Shown: one piece after another, positions 20,938 through 31,032 of the stretch
How positions within the stretch are numbered: position 1 is the stretch's first letter
Layout: every line of letters begins with the position of its first letter
DNA from: Ahaetulla prasina
Taxonomy: Eukaryota > Chordata > Lepidosauria > Squamata > Colubridae
Assembly (NCBI RefSeq): GCF_028640845.1
Contig: NC_080541.1
Span: forward strand, 154,459,502-154,523,501
DNA length: 64,000 nt
Direction: 5' to 3'
The notes under the pieces: model-generated
What the model saw: the letters and a program-made list of their open reading frames with translations, nothing else
Databases searched by the model: none
What the model was told of the DNA's origin: nothing
Made by a program: the position numbers and the translations under genes

Positions 20938-21357
20938 TTGTTCATTTACTGGAGACTGGAGGCTAAAACATATGAAGAACGGTTGCGGGAACTGGGTATG
21001 TCTAGTTTAATGAAAAGAAGGACTAGGGGAGACATGATAGCAGTGTTCCAATATCTCAGGGAATCCGCAGAGAAGAGGGAGTCAAACTATTCTCCAAAAC
21101 ACCTGAAGGCAGGACAAGAAGCAATGGGTGGAAACTAATCAAGGAGAGAAGCAACTTAGAACTAAGAAGAAATTTCCTGACAGTTAGAACAATCAATCAG
21201 TGGAACAACTTGCCTGCAGAAGTTGTAAATGCTCCAACACTGGAAGTTTTTAAGATATTGGATAACCATTTGTCTGAAGTGGTGTAGGATTTTCTGCCTA
21301 AGCAGCAGGTTGGACTAGAAAACCTCCAAGGTCCCTTCCAACTCAGTTATTCTAAAT
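20938..21357 (+). mobile_element. CR1 LINE 3' end
   Basis: The plus strand reads the C-terminal end of a CR1 reverse-transcriptase ORF: RLRELGMSSLMKRRTRGDMIAVFQYLRES, then (with frame changes) RNFLTVRTINQWNNLPAEVVNAPTLEVFK and DNHLSEVV. The usual CR1 ending about CAGGTTGGACTAGAA...TTCCAACTC and an ATTCTA-like tail at about 21343-21355 close it. It is 5'-truncated and broken. Related ends are at 40395, 41527 (reverse) and 51690. Confidence 0.88.
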
Positions 21358-22726
21358 AGTTTCTAAATTTACTGTTTTTGGGACTTCAGGAATCATTCCA
21401 AATTATGACCACAGCTGGAAAACCAAATGCTTATATAGAGGACAAAGGACGCATCACACCCTTTCTATATTGATCCATTGTTTCAAAAACAGTATCGTAA
21501 GCGATGTGTCTGCCCTGCTTCAAGAATTGTCATCTCTCCTTGTCGATGGCAAGGGTTAATTTCTGAAAATGTATCTGGTTTAGTGATAAGTAAATAGGTG
21601 GCTATTTATTTCAGATATCTGGAATATTAACTTGCATGCCAACGTTGCCATGGTATTATATGATTTGTGATGTGGCAAGGAACAAACTCCTTATTGTCTC
21701 CCAGCCTTACAGAGCCATTAAGTTCCGCTGCTGATTAAGAATGGAAGAAATCATTTCTGTCTATTTTTTTTACACCTTACTGGAACATTTTAAGACAAAT
21801 GCCAATTTAACCTTATACATGGGTATTGTTCTGATGAGACTGGGAGAAAGGGATGGTTTCTTTTATTTGGAAGCAAAGTTACAAATAACTAATTCCCAAC
21901 TAATAAGTAAAATATCTCAAAACCATTTTTTTTTTTAAAAAATTCATCTAGGAGGGAAATCCTGCTTTCCATCCATTCTTTCCAAACTGTCTTCTAAATA
22001 TTTCTACACATTTGCTTAATAGCATGTGTGTTTGGGAAAATTAATTCAGTCAAACGCGCATCGAGTGTCTCATGGTTCATCCACCAACAGGAGATGGTGC
22101 CAAGGAACAGCTCCGATGCTCTTTTGAAACAGTTGCTCACTTGGGCAGAAATCTCTATGTCTTATTAGTGCAGACACTTCTGCGGCATCTTGCATATTAC
22201 GCTCACCAGCTGACAATTGCCTGTTCAGAAACTAGAATACTCCAGATAAGAGTTCTATCTTTGCTTTGCAGTCTGGAATGTATGGATAAGACAGAAGTTC
22301 AACTCATTCCAAGTTTTACAAACTCTACAGATGGATGGTTTTGATCATTTTTCCCCCCACCCAGAAAGAGTTACTAAGAATATTCCTTTGTATCAGTTCT
22401 GCATCAATAGGAATAGAGTAGACAGCATACTTATTCATTTTTCATGTTCATCCCCACAGTTGAATCAAATATCAGAGAGGAACTTCAAAAAGAAGTATCA
22501 AGTTTTATGCTTCATCTTCATGCCTGCCTAGGTGTTTTAGCACAGAAGTAGTGATTATGGGCAAGGGTGTTCTTTATCCTACAATCCTATAGTCAGATGG
22601 AATGGGATGATGTTATTCATTTGATTTCAGAAAACCAAACCATCCTCCATCTTTCTATCATAAGAACAAAACAAAAAAAAAGTGAAGGAAAAAATCATTA
22701 GGGAGGTGTATGGTGTGTGTATGTAT
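21358..22726. other. Unique DNA, no gene seen
   Basis: Frames of 65-90 codons at 21741, 22072 and 22331 carry no recognisable domain. Confidence 0.4.
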
Positions 22727-22915
22727 ATCCATAGCAATAGCACTTAGATTTATATACCACTTTACAGTGCTTTACAGCCCTCTCTAAGCGGTTTACAGAG
22801 TCAGCACATTGCCCTCAACAATCTGGGTCCTTTGAACTGCCAAATTGCAGGCATCCGGCAGTCAGCAGTAGTCGTCTGCAGTACTGCACTCTAACCACTG
22901 TGCCACCATGGCTCA
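22727..22915 (-). mobile_element. tRNA-derived SINE, family B, copy 1
   Basis: The minus strand starts GAGCCATGGTGGCACAGTGGTTAG (A box TGGCACAGTGG), has a weak B box GCAGTTCAAAGG, and ends in CTGTAAACCGCTTAGAGAGGGCTG...TATATAAATCTAAGTGCTATTGCTA. It matches 54680-54896, where the B box is better kept. Diverged. Confidence 0.78.
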
Positions 22916-23841
22916 TATGTGTATGATATATCTGTATGTATATATTTTTATGATCCTGTAATCCCTTGCTTCAGGATGGAGTTGGGACAGCTGAATGGAG
23001 CTTAGTGTTTACTGGCCGGATGCCCTTCCTGATGCATGTGTAGAGTTCACAGCAGATATTTTATCTTTGTGCCCTGATACAGAAACTTCTGTTGCTGCCT
23101 AGGATTGAACTTTAAACCTTCTGGCTGGGAAAACTCTTTAACAAGTGAAGAAAAGGATGTGGGAGGAAATAAATTGTATGCAGCTTTCTCCTGAAACCTG
23201 ACTTAACTTAGAGTTTTTGGACTCTATTCTTTTGACTTTGGGATTGTAAATTCAGATAGGAAGTGCCAATGACATTCATGTGGCAAAATGCAGTTCCCAG
23301 AAAGGAAACATTGTTCACACATTCTTGTGCAAGAAATATCTTAAAGATAAATATTATGGCATTTTATGTGCTACCAGTTAATTTCATTAGACACGTGAAA
23401 TATTATTCTGAGAGAGAATGTGTGCAATGTTGGAGTTGGAGAAAGAGAGAGAGAGAGATGTGGGTAATTGAATTCTTTGGTCTGTTTAGAAATTAAACTA
23501 GGATAGATTTTGTTGTCACCCTGCTAATTGCAACTGCTTCTGTTTTGACTTACAGCTGAAGGATGGTGGCCTCATTTCTCATGCAAGAGAGCCTTTCATC
23601 CATGCACACTTTCAGTGTCACCAACCAGTGCAAATCCATCAGTTATGGTACTTCTGTGATGATTGGTTGTTTTGACAGATGGAAGAACCAGACTCATGGA
23701 TTCAGCCATCTCTCGTCACACACGCCTCACCTGCTTCCCCTCCCAACTGGAAAAAGGGAGAAGTGAAAGGGAAGAGGAGCCTCATTATCAATCCCTAGTT
23801 GAGGCCTGGTTCAGTCTGAGCAGCATTTGAGGGATATATGT
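22916..23841. other. Unique DNA with possible old SINE trace
   Basis: The 22950-23120 part has a GCCGGATGCCCTTCCTGATGC block and GATTGAACTTTAAACC, vaguely SINE-like on the minus strand, but is too diverged to name. A (GA)n run is at 23443-23457. Confidence 0.3.
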
Positions 23842-24024
23842 GTATGTAAGACTGTCCCAAAGGTGCTTTTTCCAAGAGGCAACTGGACTTTCTGGTTTTT
23901 CTTTTAAGTCTTTTCGCTTCTCATCCAAGAAGCTTCTTCAGAGCTGAAAGTCCATTTGCCTCTTGAAAAAGCACCTTTGGGACAACCATGACTTGGATGA
24001 CTGAGAATCTGTGTAGTATGTAAG
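23842..24024. repeat. Repeat C with internal inverted repeat and 9-bp flanking repeat
   Basis: The core 23856-23981 has inverted arms: CCCAAAGGTGCTTTTTCC... at the left and its complement ending GCACCTTTGGG at the right, about 37 bp each. The outer limits are marked by direct copies of GTATGTAAG (23842-23850 and 24016-24024). The same family occurs at 33423-38041. The long direct repeats suggest retroposition rather than hAT transposition, but I cannot name it. Confidence 0.65.
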
Positions 24025-24345
24025 TTTGCTTTTATTCTTCTGCTTGCCTTTGCAACTTCCCCCTTCCTATTATATGTTGTTCAGGGAAAACATTACATCA
24101 ATGTTTAAAAATACTTACAAACAACACTACCTGAAGGGCTTGTGTTGTGCAGTGGCGTAGAAAGACATCTTTCTTTCTCCCTTCACCACATCATGTCCAT
24201 TGCCACCACTGGTTAGCTGCTCTTCAGGCTTCAAACTGGGGAGTGGTTCAGAGATTTGCAAGTATAAGGGGAGAGCTGGGTTCCAAAGAACTGGAATCTC
24301 TTGCTCTCCCAAACTGATGGACTTTGAAAGGCAGTATCTAGGGTG
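24025..24345. other. Left flank of the palindrome
   Basis: Contains a CAGTGGCGTAG block at 24151. Together with the CACCCCTG at about 24790 it may be one end of a larger DNA transposon carrying the palindrome. Uncertain. Confidence 0.3.
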
Positions 24346-24539
24346 AAGAGGTTGTAGAAAAAATGCTTTTAAAAGGCTCCTCTGACGATCCCAGCGGAGT
24401 TGCCTGATCGTCAGAGGCTTTTATTTTCTTTTAAAAGCATTTTTATTGCCTTTAGAAGAAAAAAAAGCTTCTGACAATTGGGCAACTCAGCTGGGATCGT
24501 CAGAGGAGCCTTTTAAAAGCATTTTTTCTACAACCTCTT
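24346..24539. repeat. Long inverted repeat (59-bp arms)
   Basis: Arms at 24346-24404 and 24481-24539 are complementary except for about two positions, around a 76-base spacer that itself holds a shorter inverted pair (TTTTAAAAGCATTTTTATTGCC). A third and fourth diverged half-unit follow at 24547-24690. The DNA or its RNA could form a cruciform or hairpin. Confidence 0.85.
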
Positions 24540-25080
24540 TGACCGAAAAGGTTGTAAAAATGCTTTTAAAAGCTTCTGATGATCCCAGCTGAGCCACACG
24601 ATCATCAGGGGCTTTTTTTAACTTTTAAAAGCATTTTTTTGGCCAAAGAAAAAATGCATTTAAAAAAAAACCTCTGATGATCATGCAGCTCAGCTGGGCA
24701 TGGGAGGGGGGCAGAGATTTTTGTTACCAGGTCTCCGAACCACCCGGCACCATCGCTACCAGATTGGGTTATCCGGTCCTGATAAATGCACCCCTGATCT
24801 AGGGACTGGAGAAGAGCAAATAGTTCTAACTAGCCTAGAATGGCCAGTATTGTCGCCCACTAGGCACCTGACTCCACCACCAATAAGTCTAAGAATGAAT
24901 TTACTGAGTAGAAAATAAAAGCACCATATCAACTAAAGACAACTTCAAACTGCCATAGATATCAGCAGGGTCCAAGATGAAAGCAATATCATGGCAACAG
25001 GGAAGAAAAAGAAAACATTTCATGTGTGAAAGGCCAGCATCATATTTAATTTTCTCATATGGACAGGCAAACTAGATAAG
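24540..25080. other. Diverged palindrome units and unique DNA
   Basis: 24547-24690 repeats parts of the palindrome arms (GGTTGTAAAAATGC, GATGATC). 24700-24790 looks like a hAT-type end. The rest is unique. Confidence 0.4.
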
Positions 25081-25089
25081 GCAGCCACA

Positions 25090-25430
25090 AATCATGTCTG
25101 ATCCATCGCAACCCATGGACAATGTTCCTCCAGGCCTTCCTGTCATATACCATCCTCTGGTGTCCATTTAAGCTCACGCCGACTGCTTCAGTGACTCCAT
25201 CCAGTCACCTTGTTCTCTATCATCCCTTTCTTCTTTTGCCCTCAATCTTTTCCAGGATTAGGCTCTTCTCCAGTGAGTCCTTCTTTCTCATTAGGTGGCC
25301 AAAGTATTTCAGTTTCATCTTCAGGATCTGGTCTTCTAGAAGGCAGTCAGGATTGATCTCCTCTAGGACTGACTCGTTTGATCGCATTAAAGTCCAAAGG
25401 ACTCGCAGCACCATAGTTCAAAGGCCTCAA
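25090..25430 (-). mobile_element. BovB/RTE LINE 3' coding remnant
   Basis: The minus strand encodes (25220-25414) the block RVLWTLMRSNESVLEEINPDCLLEDQ, then KMKLKYFGHLMRKKDSLEKSLILEKIEGKRRKG, diagnostic of the C-terminus of BovB-type reverse transcriptases, followed on the minus strand by WLDGVTEAVGVS-like sequence with frame breaks. BovB is abundant in squamates and in ruminants through horizontal transfer. This copy is truncated and inactive. A second copy is at 48855. Confidence 0.85.
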
Positions 25431-26044
25431 TTCTTTGGTGTTCAGCCTTTCTTATGGTCCAAAACCACAAATATAGCTAGACCAACAGCCTCTAAGTGTT
25501 TTGAATTAGGTCTATTGCAATCCCTGACAGTTGCTCACAATATTGTGCTCCAAAAATTTTAGGAGGCCTCATTTTGCTTATTGTTGAGGTAAGATATGGT
25601 TTTATAAAATGCAAGCAAAAATTAAATATAAACCAGATAGACTGTTGGCTAAATATGGACAAGTATTACTGCCTAACTTCTTTTTGAGTTGACTAGTTCT
25701 CATTCCTTTATTTTCTGTTCCTCCTGCTGTGAGGCTACATATTTCAGCCAGTAGTGCTTCAGATTTTATCTATGCAACAAGACAACGCTAATAATGCAAG
25801 ATGGTGTCTTCTGATTATGGTTATGCTAACTTAGTTTTGATCAATGAGCTAAATTAAGTGATTTCTAAAGCTAAATCATTATCAATTGCATGGAGTGAAA
25901 CAGGAGTCTGTATTTTTGGGGAAAGGACAGATAGGTTACTGTACTAGAATGGCCTTGACTGGATGGACTCTGTATATTAAAAGTTTACTTTACTTATATT
26001 GTTATGTATTGCATCTGTAGGGCTGCCCCTCTACTTAATTTAAG
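25431..26044. other. Unique DNA
   Basis: No recognised gene or repeat. Confidence 0.4.
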
Positions 26045-26325
26045 GGGCCCTTGGTGTTCTCTGTGCTGGTTGTTTTCTTGCAGTTGTTTCATTACCCAAA
26101 CTAGGTATATTATCAGTGCTGGTAAGGAATGTTACTTTGTATTTTAGGGCCTTGCCCTATCAGTGTTAGTGGGAGTGGTCTTGGAGGTTCTTTGGTTGGG
26201 CTGTTTACTGTTAGCTTGTTTAGCAGATCCTTGTTTGAGGTATTGGGTAATGTTTGGGTAATGAAACATCTGCAAGAAAACAACTAAGCTCAGAGAGCAC
26301 CAAAGATCCCACAGTTCAACCCTGA
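26045..26325. repeat. Dispersed repeat, family E, copy 2
   Basis: It has the same blocks as 5405-5575: CCTTGGTGTTCTC, GTTTTCTTGCAG, GTTTCATTACCCAAACTAGGTA, then an inverted version ending ATGAAACATCTGCAAGAAAAC and CTCAGAGAGCACC. The ends are mutually inverted, consistent with a foldback element. Confidence 0.65.
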
Positions 26326-27820
26326 GCACAAATATTTTCTTTTACTTGTATTTAATTTAAAACCAATGGATACATATAAATGAGCACAATTAAAAATAAT
26401 TATAAAAAAGGGCACACAAAGCAAGAGAGGATAATAACTCAGAAAGGGAGTCACTGTAAAATCTCTCTAGTCTCGAGAATCTCAGGCCTGATAAGAGAAC
26501 CAGGTCTTGAGGAACCCTTCAGAATATTGAGCTAGATGGAGCTAATCTCAATTCTGGGGGTGAGGGGAAATTCCTCAATGCAGGGACTGTGACAGAGGAA
26601 GGCCTCGTCCTGGGACCCACCAAATATAATTCCCTGGAAAAAAGGACCCATAGCATTCATTTTCTACCAGACCTGACGGGTCCCAAAAATTAGATTGCTT
26701 CTATATGGTTCAGGCATCTTTTGCATTTCAAGAGAGCACACTAACAACACATTAAAACCTCCTCATGCCTAAAAGAATAATTGATCCCCTAAAATGCCCA
26801 GTCAAAAGCTTGTCGGAGTTTTCAGGGCATTTCTCATTTCTGGTGATTCTAATGCATCTCATTTAAAAAATAGACCTGAAGCGAAGTCCAATCGCCTGGT
26901 GTTAAATCACCTCCTGATGCCGAGATATCGGTAGACAATTCACCACATATATTACACCTTGCAGTCCTGTGACTCAAGAAGAGATAAAGTGAGAAACACT
27001 TTCTTGCTTACATTGCTAGGATAATGTCAACTTAGGCCCTTAGTTACTTGCTGGGTGGCCTCTCTGCTATTATGTATGTGTGTGGATATATTGTCTACAG
27101 TTCTGCAGGGTAATTTGTCATCTTTGTCTCAGTGTAGTCAAGAATAACAACTGGCTATTTAACATGCCCAGCTCATTCTTCAACCAGAATGCAATATCTG
27201 TTTTGCAAAGACCGGCGACAACATCTTTATTAAAAGTGAAGACTCATTCAATGCAAAGGGTCAGGGACTGTGGCTATAAGTCAAATCTCTACCCCATTCT
27301 TTTTATTATCAACTATCAACTCTAAGCAAGGAAGGACCACTCATGGGAAATTTCAGCTTATGATACTTCTGGCATATTCCAAAATAAAATGCTGGCTATT
27401 CATAATCCACAGTTCAAAGAACAGTTGTGTCCATGTTTAAAAGAAAAAAAAAATAATCACTATTGCTTTGAAAATAAGAAATGGGAGCTTGCTGTTTGGG
27501 TAGTTGTATGGCACAAAGGGCCATGTCAGAAAATCTCCTTGCCAGGTTTCTGGAAAGGATCTATTTGTCTATCAGAATGTGCAACAGGAATACTTTGCAT
27601 TAATTAATATTGCCATCAGATTTTTCTTCTTGGAATGTAGCAAGAGCAATAGTACAAAGGTATATGATGGCAATTTAGCATATAACTTCAGGAACTACAA
27701 TCCCAAATAAATCATAGGACATAAAAGGAGCTTTCATTCATCAGACCAAAGTCCTAGAGTTGCTAGGAAATCCAATGGAAAACTTATAAGCAGCTCATAA
27801 CATAGTAGAAATATCATGCT
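26326..27820. other. Unique DNA, possible old LINE trace
   Basis: 26440-26690 reads on the minus strand as something like a LINE 3' end (PALRNFPSPP and RVPQDLVLLSG), but too weakly to assign. The remainder is unremarkable. Confidence 0.3.
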
Positions 27821-27822
27821 TA

Positions 27823-27823
27823 T

Positions 27824-27870
<47 letters not shown>

Positions 27871-27966
27871 TACTATCATGCTTACTATGGCACTACTACT
27901 ATATGTCAATAAAGGCTACTACTACTAATACTACTACTACTAGTAGTAGTAGTAGCCTTTATTGAC
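27823..27966. repeat. (ACT)n trinucleotide array with a foldback
   Basis: ACT units at about 27823-27870, then a palindrome at 27904-27966: TGTCAATAAAGGCTACTAC... pairs with ...GTAGTAGCCTTTATTGACA. Confidence 0.85.
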
Positions 27967-28304
27967 AGATATTTTACTGCTTCCAGTACTGGAACTCTAT
28001 TTCCTGCAAAAATTTCTAGACAAGCAGCACATTCTAAATGCACATAATTCAATAGAACTAGGATTATAGCCAGAAATATTTGAGATCTGATTGTTTCATG
28101 ATAAATTCACCCATAAACAAGTCTTTCAAAAGAACTGGAGAATCAATGAAGTTTTGGCAGGAAATAGTAGCCCCAGCTCAAACTCTTGAACAGACTGAAA
28201 CTTGCTTCCACAACACCTATTCTAATGTAATTGCTAGAACTGTATATTATGTTTCAACCAATAGGCTGCCAATAAAATCCTTCACTTCCCTGTTTCTTCT
28301 TTTT
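27967..28304. other. Unique DNA
   Basis: No recognised gene or repeat. Confidence 0.4.
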
Positions 28305-28435
28305 TTTTAATTTAATTTTGTCACAACAGTATACACAAACATTGTCATCAGTAAAAAAAAAATATCATGAAGAATATATATATACATACATACATACATA
28401 CATATATACATACATACATACATACATACATATTT
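28305..28435 (-). mobile_element. LINE family D 3' tail, part 1 (split by the Penelope element)
   Basis: TTTTGTCACAACAGTATACACAA matches the same end at 57178 and 37446. The family sequence resumes at about 29725 after the Penelope-like element. (TACA)n at 28383-28432 extends the break point. Confidence 0.7.
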
Positions 28436-28453
28436 CTTCCTTTTAACTTTTAA

Positions 28454-28585
28454 CAGCTGCGATCACACATTGCTCCCAGAAGCACGAAGCTGAAGCCTGA
28501 AGATGACGAATGAGACTTCGTCGAAACATCGCCAAGACACTTCCAATTTTACACGGGAGAAAACCCGAACAACCAAAGACCTATA
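28454..28585 (+). repeat. Penelope terminal repeat, left copy
   Basis: It begins CAGCTGCGATCACACATTGC and ends near CCAAAGACCTATATA. It is about 90% identical to 29533-29659; differences include a 4-base gap in the second copy inside the hammerhead-like core. Confidence 0.9.
28486..28543 (+). ncRNA. Hammerhead-ribozyme-like motif (left terminal repeat)
   Basis: CUGAAGA (28497-28503) fits the CUGANGA core. GACGAA (28505-28510) pairs perfectly with UUCGUC (28517-28522) as stem II around UGAGAC. GAAAC follows at 28523-28527, and a cleavage-triplet position AUC at 28528-28530, where the sister copy has GUC. Stem I could pair GC 28495-28496 with 28531-28532 and GAAG 28486-28489 with CTTC 28540-28543. 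One extra U at 28504 and a very short stem III weaken it. Hammerhead motifs are known in Penelope terminal repeats. Confidence 0.5.
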
Positions 28586-28590
28586 TACAA

Positions 28591-28600
28591 TATATATATA

Positions 28601-28657
<57 letters not shown>
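28591..28657. repeat. (TA)n microsatellite
   Basis: Nearly pure TA, following the left terminal repeat. An equivalent array follows the right copy, so the element probably carries it. Confidence 0.95.
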
Positions 28658-28660
<3 letters not shown>

Positions 28661-28685
28661 TTCTGAGGTTTTCGCAGGTGTTTGT

Positions 28686-29055
28686 ATGTAAGATCCTCCA
28701 CAAACACAACATCAAGACAGCATTCTGCACAAACCAAAAAATATCCAACATCCTAAGAAACCCCAAAGACAAAATTGAGTTAGAAAATCAAGGAGTATAT
28801 GAAATCCCATGCACCGCCTGCCCCACCACATACATCGGACAAACCAACAGAAGAATAAGTGCACGCATTGAAGAACACAAGAACTCAGTCAAAAAAGAGG
28901 AACCAACTTCTTCCCTGGTCCAACACCTTAAAGCCACAGGACACGATATTAACTTTAAAAAGACCAGAACTATCGCCAAAACTGAACACTTTAACAACAG
29001 AATAATCAGAGAAGCCATTGAGATAGAAAAATGCCCACACAGCATGAACAAATGA
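28686..29055 (+). pseudogene. Penelope GIY-YIG endonuclease domain, partial
   Basis: About 122 codons of the C-terminal domain of a Penelope-type polyprotein, entered in frame from the TA array and ending at TGA 29053-29055. The core is GVYEIPCTACPTTYIGQTNR, with GVY and YIG as the GIY and YIG parts and the CxxC that is typical of Penelope endonucleases. The downstream catalytic region has ARIEEHKNSV (Arg and Glu/His) and SSLVQHLKATGHDINF. This nuclease would nick target DNA. With no reverse transcriptase upstream, the copy is dead, but the domain itself reads without a stop. Confidence 0.85.
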
Positions 29056-29520
29056 GATGATACCTCCCGCCTACCAGCCATTTGGAAACCCACCCTTATT
29101 GACAAACGAGTGTCTAACACGAGAAATGACACCAGACCCCCACTCACGAGGTCCACACAGGATGTCACCACCACACATCCACTCAGAAAGCAGACCCAAA
29201 CCCACACTGATCAGGAAGCACGACCAAGGACCAGAAGCCAGACCGCAGCTGCAACATTAGCCATTTCAAACCCCTCCAATCCATACATGCAGCAGACTGA
29301 CACCCACTACGAAGATGTAGCACGACCACGACCACGAAGCCAAACAGCAGCAGTGCAGCTCACCAGCTCAAATCCCTCTGCAACTCAGACTAATCTGAGC
29401 ACAACCAAGCCCCCACCCAAACAGGACACACCCCCAGCCAATCAGAGCACAAAAAAACCCCAGCCAATCAGAGCACAGCCAAGCTCCCACCCAATCAGTT
29501 CAAACCCCCACTAGCAGTTA
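29056..29520 (+). other. Penelope 3' region with Pro/Thr/Gln-rich open frame
   Basis: An open frame at 29110-29514 (134 codons) differs from the GIY-YIG frame. It is rich in Thr, Pro, Gln and Ser and repeats RSQTAA...SNPS twice (around residues 43-58 and 75-90), reflecting a diverged DNA duplication. This could be a vestigial coding region or chance low-complexity sequence. I recognise no domain. Confidence 0.45.
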
Positions 29521-29532
29521 AAAAGGAAGAAA

Positions 29533-29658
29533 CAGCTGCAATCACACATTGCTCCCAGAAGCACGAAGCTGAAGCCTGAAGATGACGAATGAGACTTCAA
29601 ACGTCGCCAAGACACTTCCAATTTTACGGGAGAAAACCCGAATAACCAAAGGCCTATA

Positions 29659-29659
<1 letters not shown>
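29533..29659 (+). repeat. Penelope terminal repeat, right copy (hammerhead core damaged)
   Basis: Copy of 28454-28585. It keeps CTGAAGATGACGAATGAGAC but lacks the 3' strand of stem II through a 4-base deletion after CTTC. It retains ACGTCGCC at the putative cleavage side. Confidence 0.88.

Positions 29660-29661
<2 letters not shown>

Positions 29662-29722
<61 letters not shown>
29662..29722. repeat. (TA)n microsatellite
   Basis: TA array at the right edge of the Penelope element. Confidence 0.95.
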
Positions 29723-29724
<2 letters not shown>

Positions 29725-30520
29725 TAAAGAATATGCATCAGCTATATTAATTTGATATGATGAAGGGAACAATATGACAGGAACGGTAGGCACTTTTGTG
29801 CTCTTATGCACGCCCCTTGTAGTCCTTTTAGGAATGGGGTGAGGTCAATAGTAGACAGTTTTTGATTGAAGATTTTGGGATTTTGAGTAGAGACTATGGA
29901 GCCAGATAATGAGTTCCAAGCATTAACAACTCTGTTGCAGAAGTCATATTTTCTGCAATCAAGTTTGAAGCGGTTGACATTAAGCTTGAATCTATTTTTT
30001 GCTCTTGTAATATTGCGATTGAAGCTGAAGTAGTCATTTACAGGAAGGATATTGCAATAGATGATTTTGTCTGTTAAACACAGGTCATGTCGAAGTCGAT
30101 GGAGTTGACTAATTTTTAATAGTTAACTAAGTTTTCTAATCCCAGGATTTCAAGCCTGGTGGTATAAGGTATTTTATTGTTTTTGGAGGAGCGAAGAACT
30201 CTTCTAGTAAAATATTTCTGGACGCGTTCTATTGTATTTATGTCAGAGATGTGGTATGGGTTCCAGATGGATGAGCTGTATTCAAGAATAGGTCTGGCAA
30301 ATGTTTTGTATGCTCTAGTTAGTAGTGTAGAGTTTTTGGAAAAAAAGCTGCATAAAATTAGGTTAACTACTTTTAGAGCCTTTTTTGCTATGTAGTTGCA
30401 GTGGGCTTTGGCATTTAGGTCATTTGATATGAGAACTCCAAGATCTTTGACAGGGCGAGGGTCGTCAGTAAGGTAATGACCATAGAGTTTGTACTTGTTG
30501 TGGGAAGAGTGGGGTGATGA
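29725..30520 (-). mobile_element. LINE family D, part 2: reverse-transcriptase C-terminus and 3' UTR
   Basis: On the minus strand the part at about 30170-30300 reads RPILEYSSSIWNPYHISDINTIERVQKYFTRRVLRS, the standard C-terminal block of CR1/Jockey-group LINEs (EYxxxIWNP...IERVQ..FT). Upstream (30300-30500) lie more diverged codons including KILGVLISNDLN-like sequence. The 3' UTR matches 57240-57665 over several hundred bases (GGTAGGCACTTTTGTGCTCTTATGCA, GGGGTGAGGTCAATAGTAGACAG). It is 5'-truncated. Confidence 0.8.
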
Positions 30521-31025
30521 CTCAAATGTTGCTTAATTTTGGAAGGCAAAAGGGGGGAGGGGAGATAATCCATGCAGCAAAGGGATTTTATTTGAAATAA
30601 CCTTATTCATTACATGTATTGACATTATCATCTTTCCTAAAATTCCAGCAATTCATCCATTCTTTTTTTTTTTTTTTTTGTGCTGATGGAGAATTCTGAA
30701 AGATTAGTCCCACGGCATCTACACAACAAGAAGACTGATTAGCTACCATCAGTATGATAGTCATTGTAACAAGCTGCCCAAGTCATTCTTTTGGTTAGAT
30801 TTGGGTGATGGTATTTTATGTGAAAGCAGTTGGCCTCATTCCAGATGAGTTACTGTAAAACTTAAAAGAGTTTAATTATCCCTGTTCGTTAATATTTAAT
30901 GATGAAGAGGTGATGGGGAAGAGAATTGTCTTGCGGGATTTCATTTCACTGTCCAGATCCTTTCCCCTCCCCCATAAAAATAAAACCCTTTGATATAAAG
31001 GACAACATGTATTTATTGTAAAAAA
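30521..31025. other. Unique DNA
   Basis: A poly-T run is at 30665-30680. No recognised gene or repeat. Confidence 0.4.
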
Positions 31026-31032
31026 AAAATGG

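Larger units (their letters stand above)
28441..29722 (+). mobile_element. Penelope-like retroelement, 5'-truncated unit with terminal direct repeats
   Basis: The order is a direct repeat (28454-28585), a (TA)n array, a GIY-YIG coding remnant (28686-29055), a non-coding or degenerate 3' part (29056-29520), a second copy of the direct repeat (29533-29659) and a second (TA)n array. Terminal-repeat flanking by a partial tandem copy is characteristic of Penelope-like elements. The reverse transcriptase is missing entirely. It sits inside a LINE (family D), so it is younger than that copy. Confidence 0.85.

Noticed and set aside
22950..23120. SINE-like block with GCCGGATGCCCTTCCTGATGC
   Set aside because: Only short matches to remembered SINE sequence; could not establish head, tail or duplication, so left unnamed.
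29511..29738. Tyr/Ile repeat frame on the minus strand
   Set aside because: A translation of the (TA)n array.
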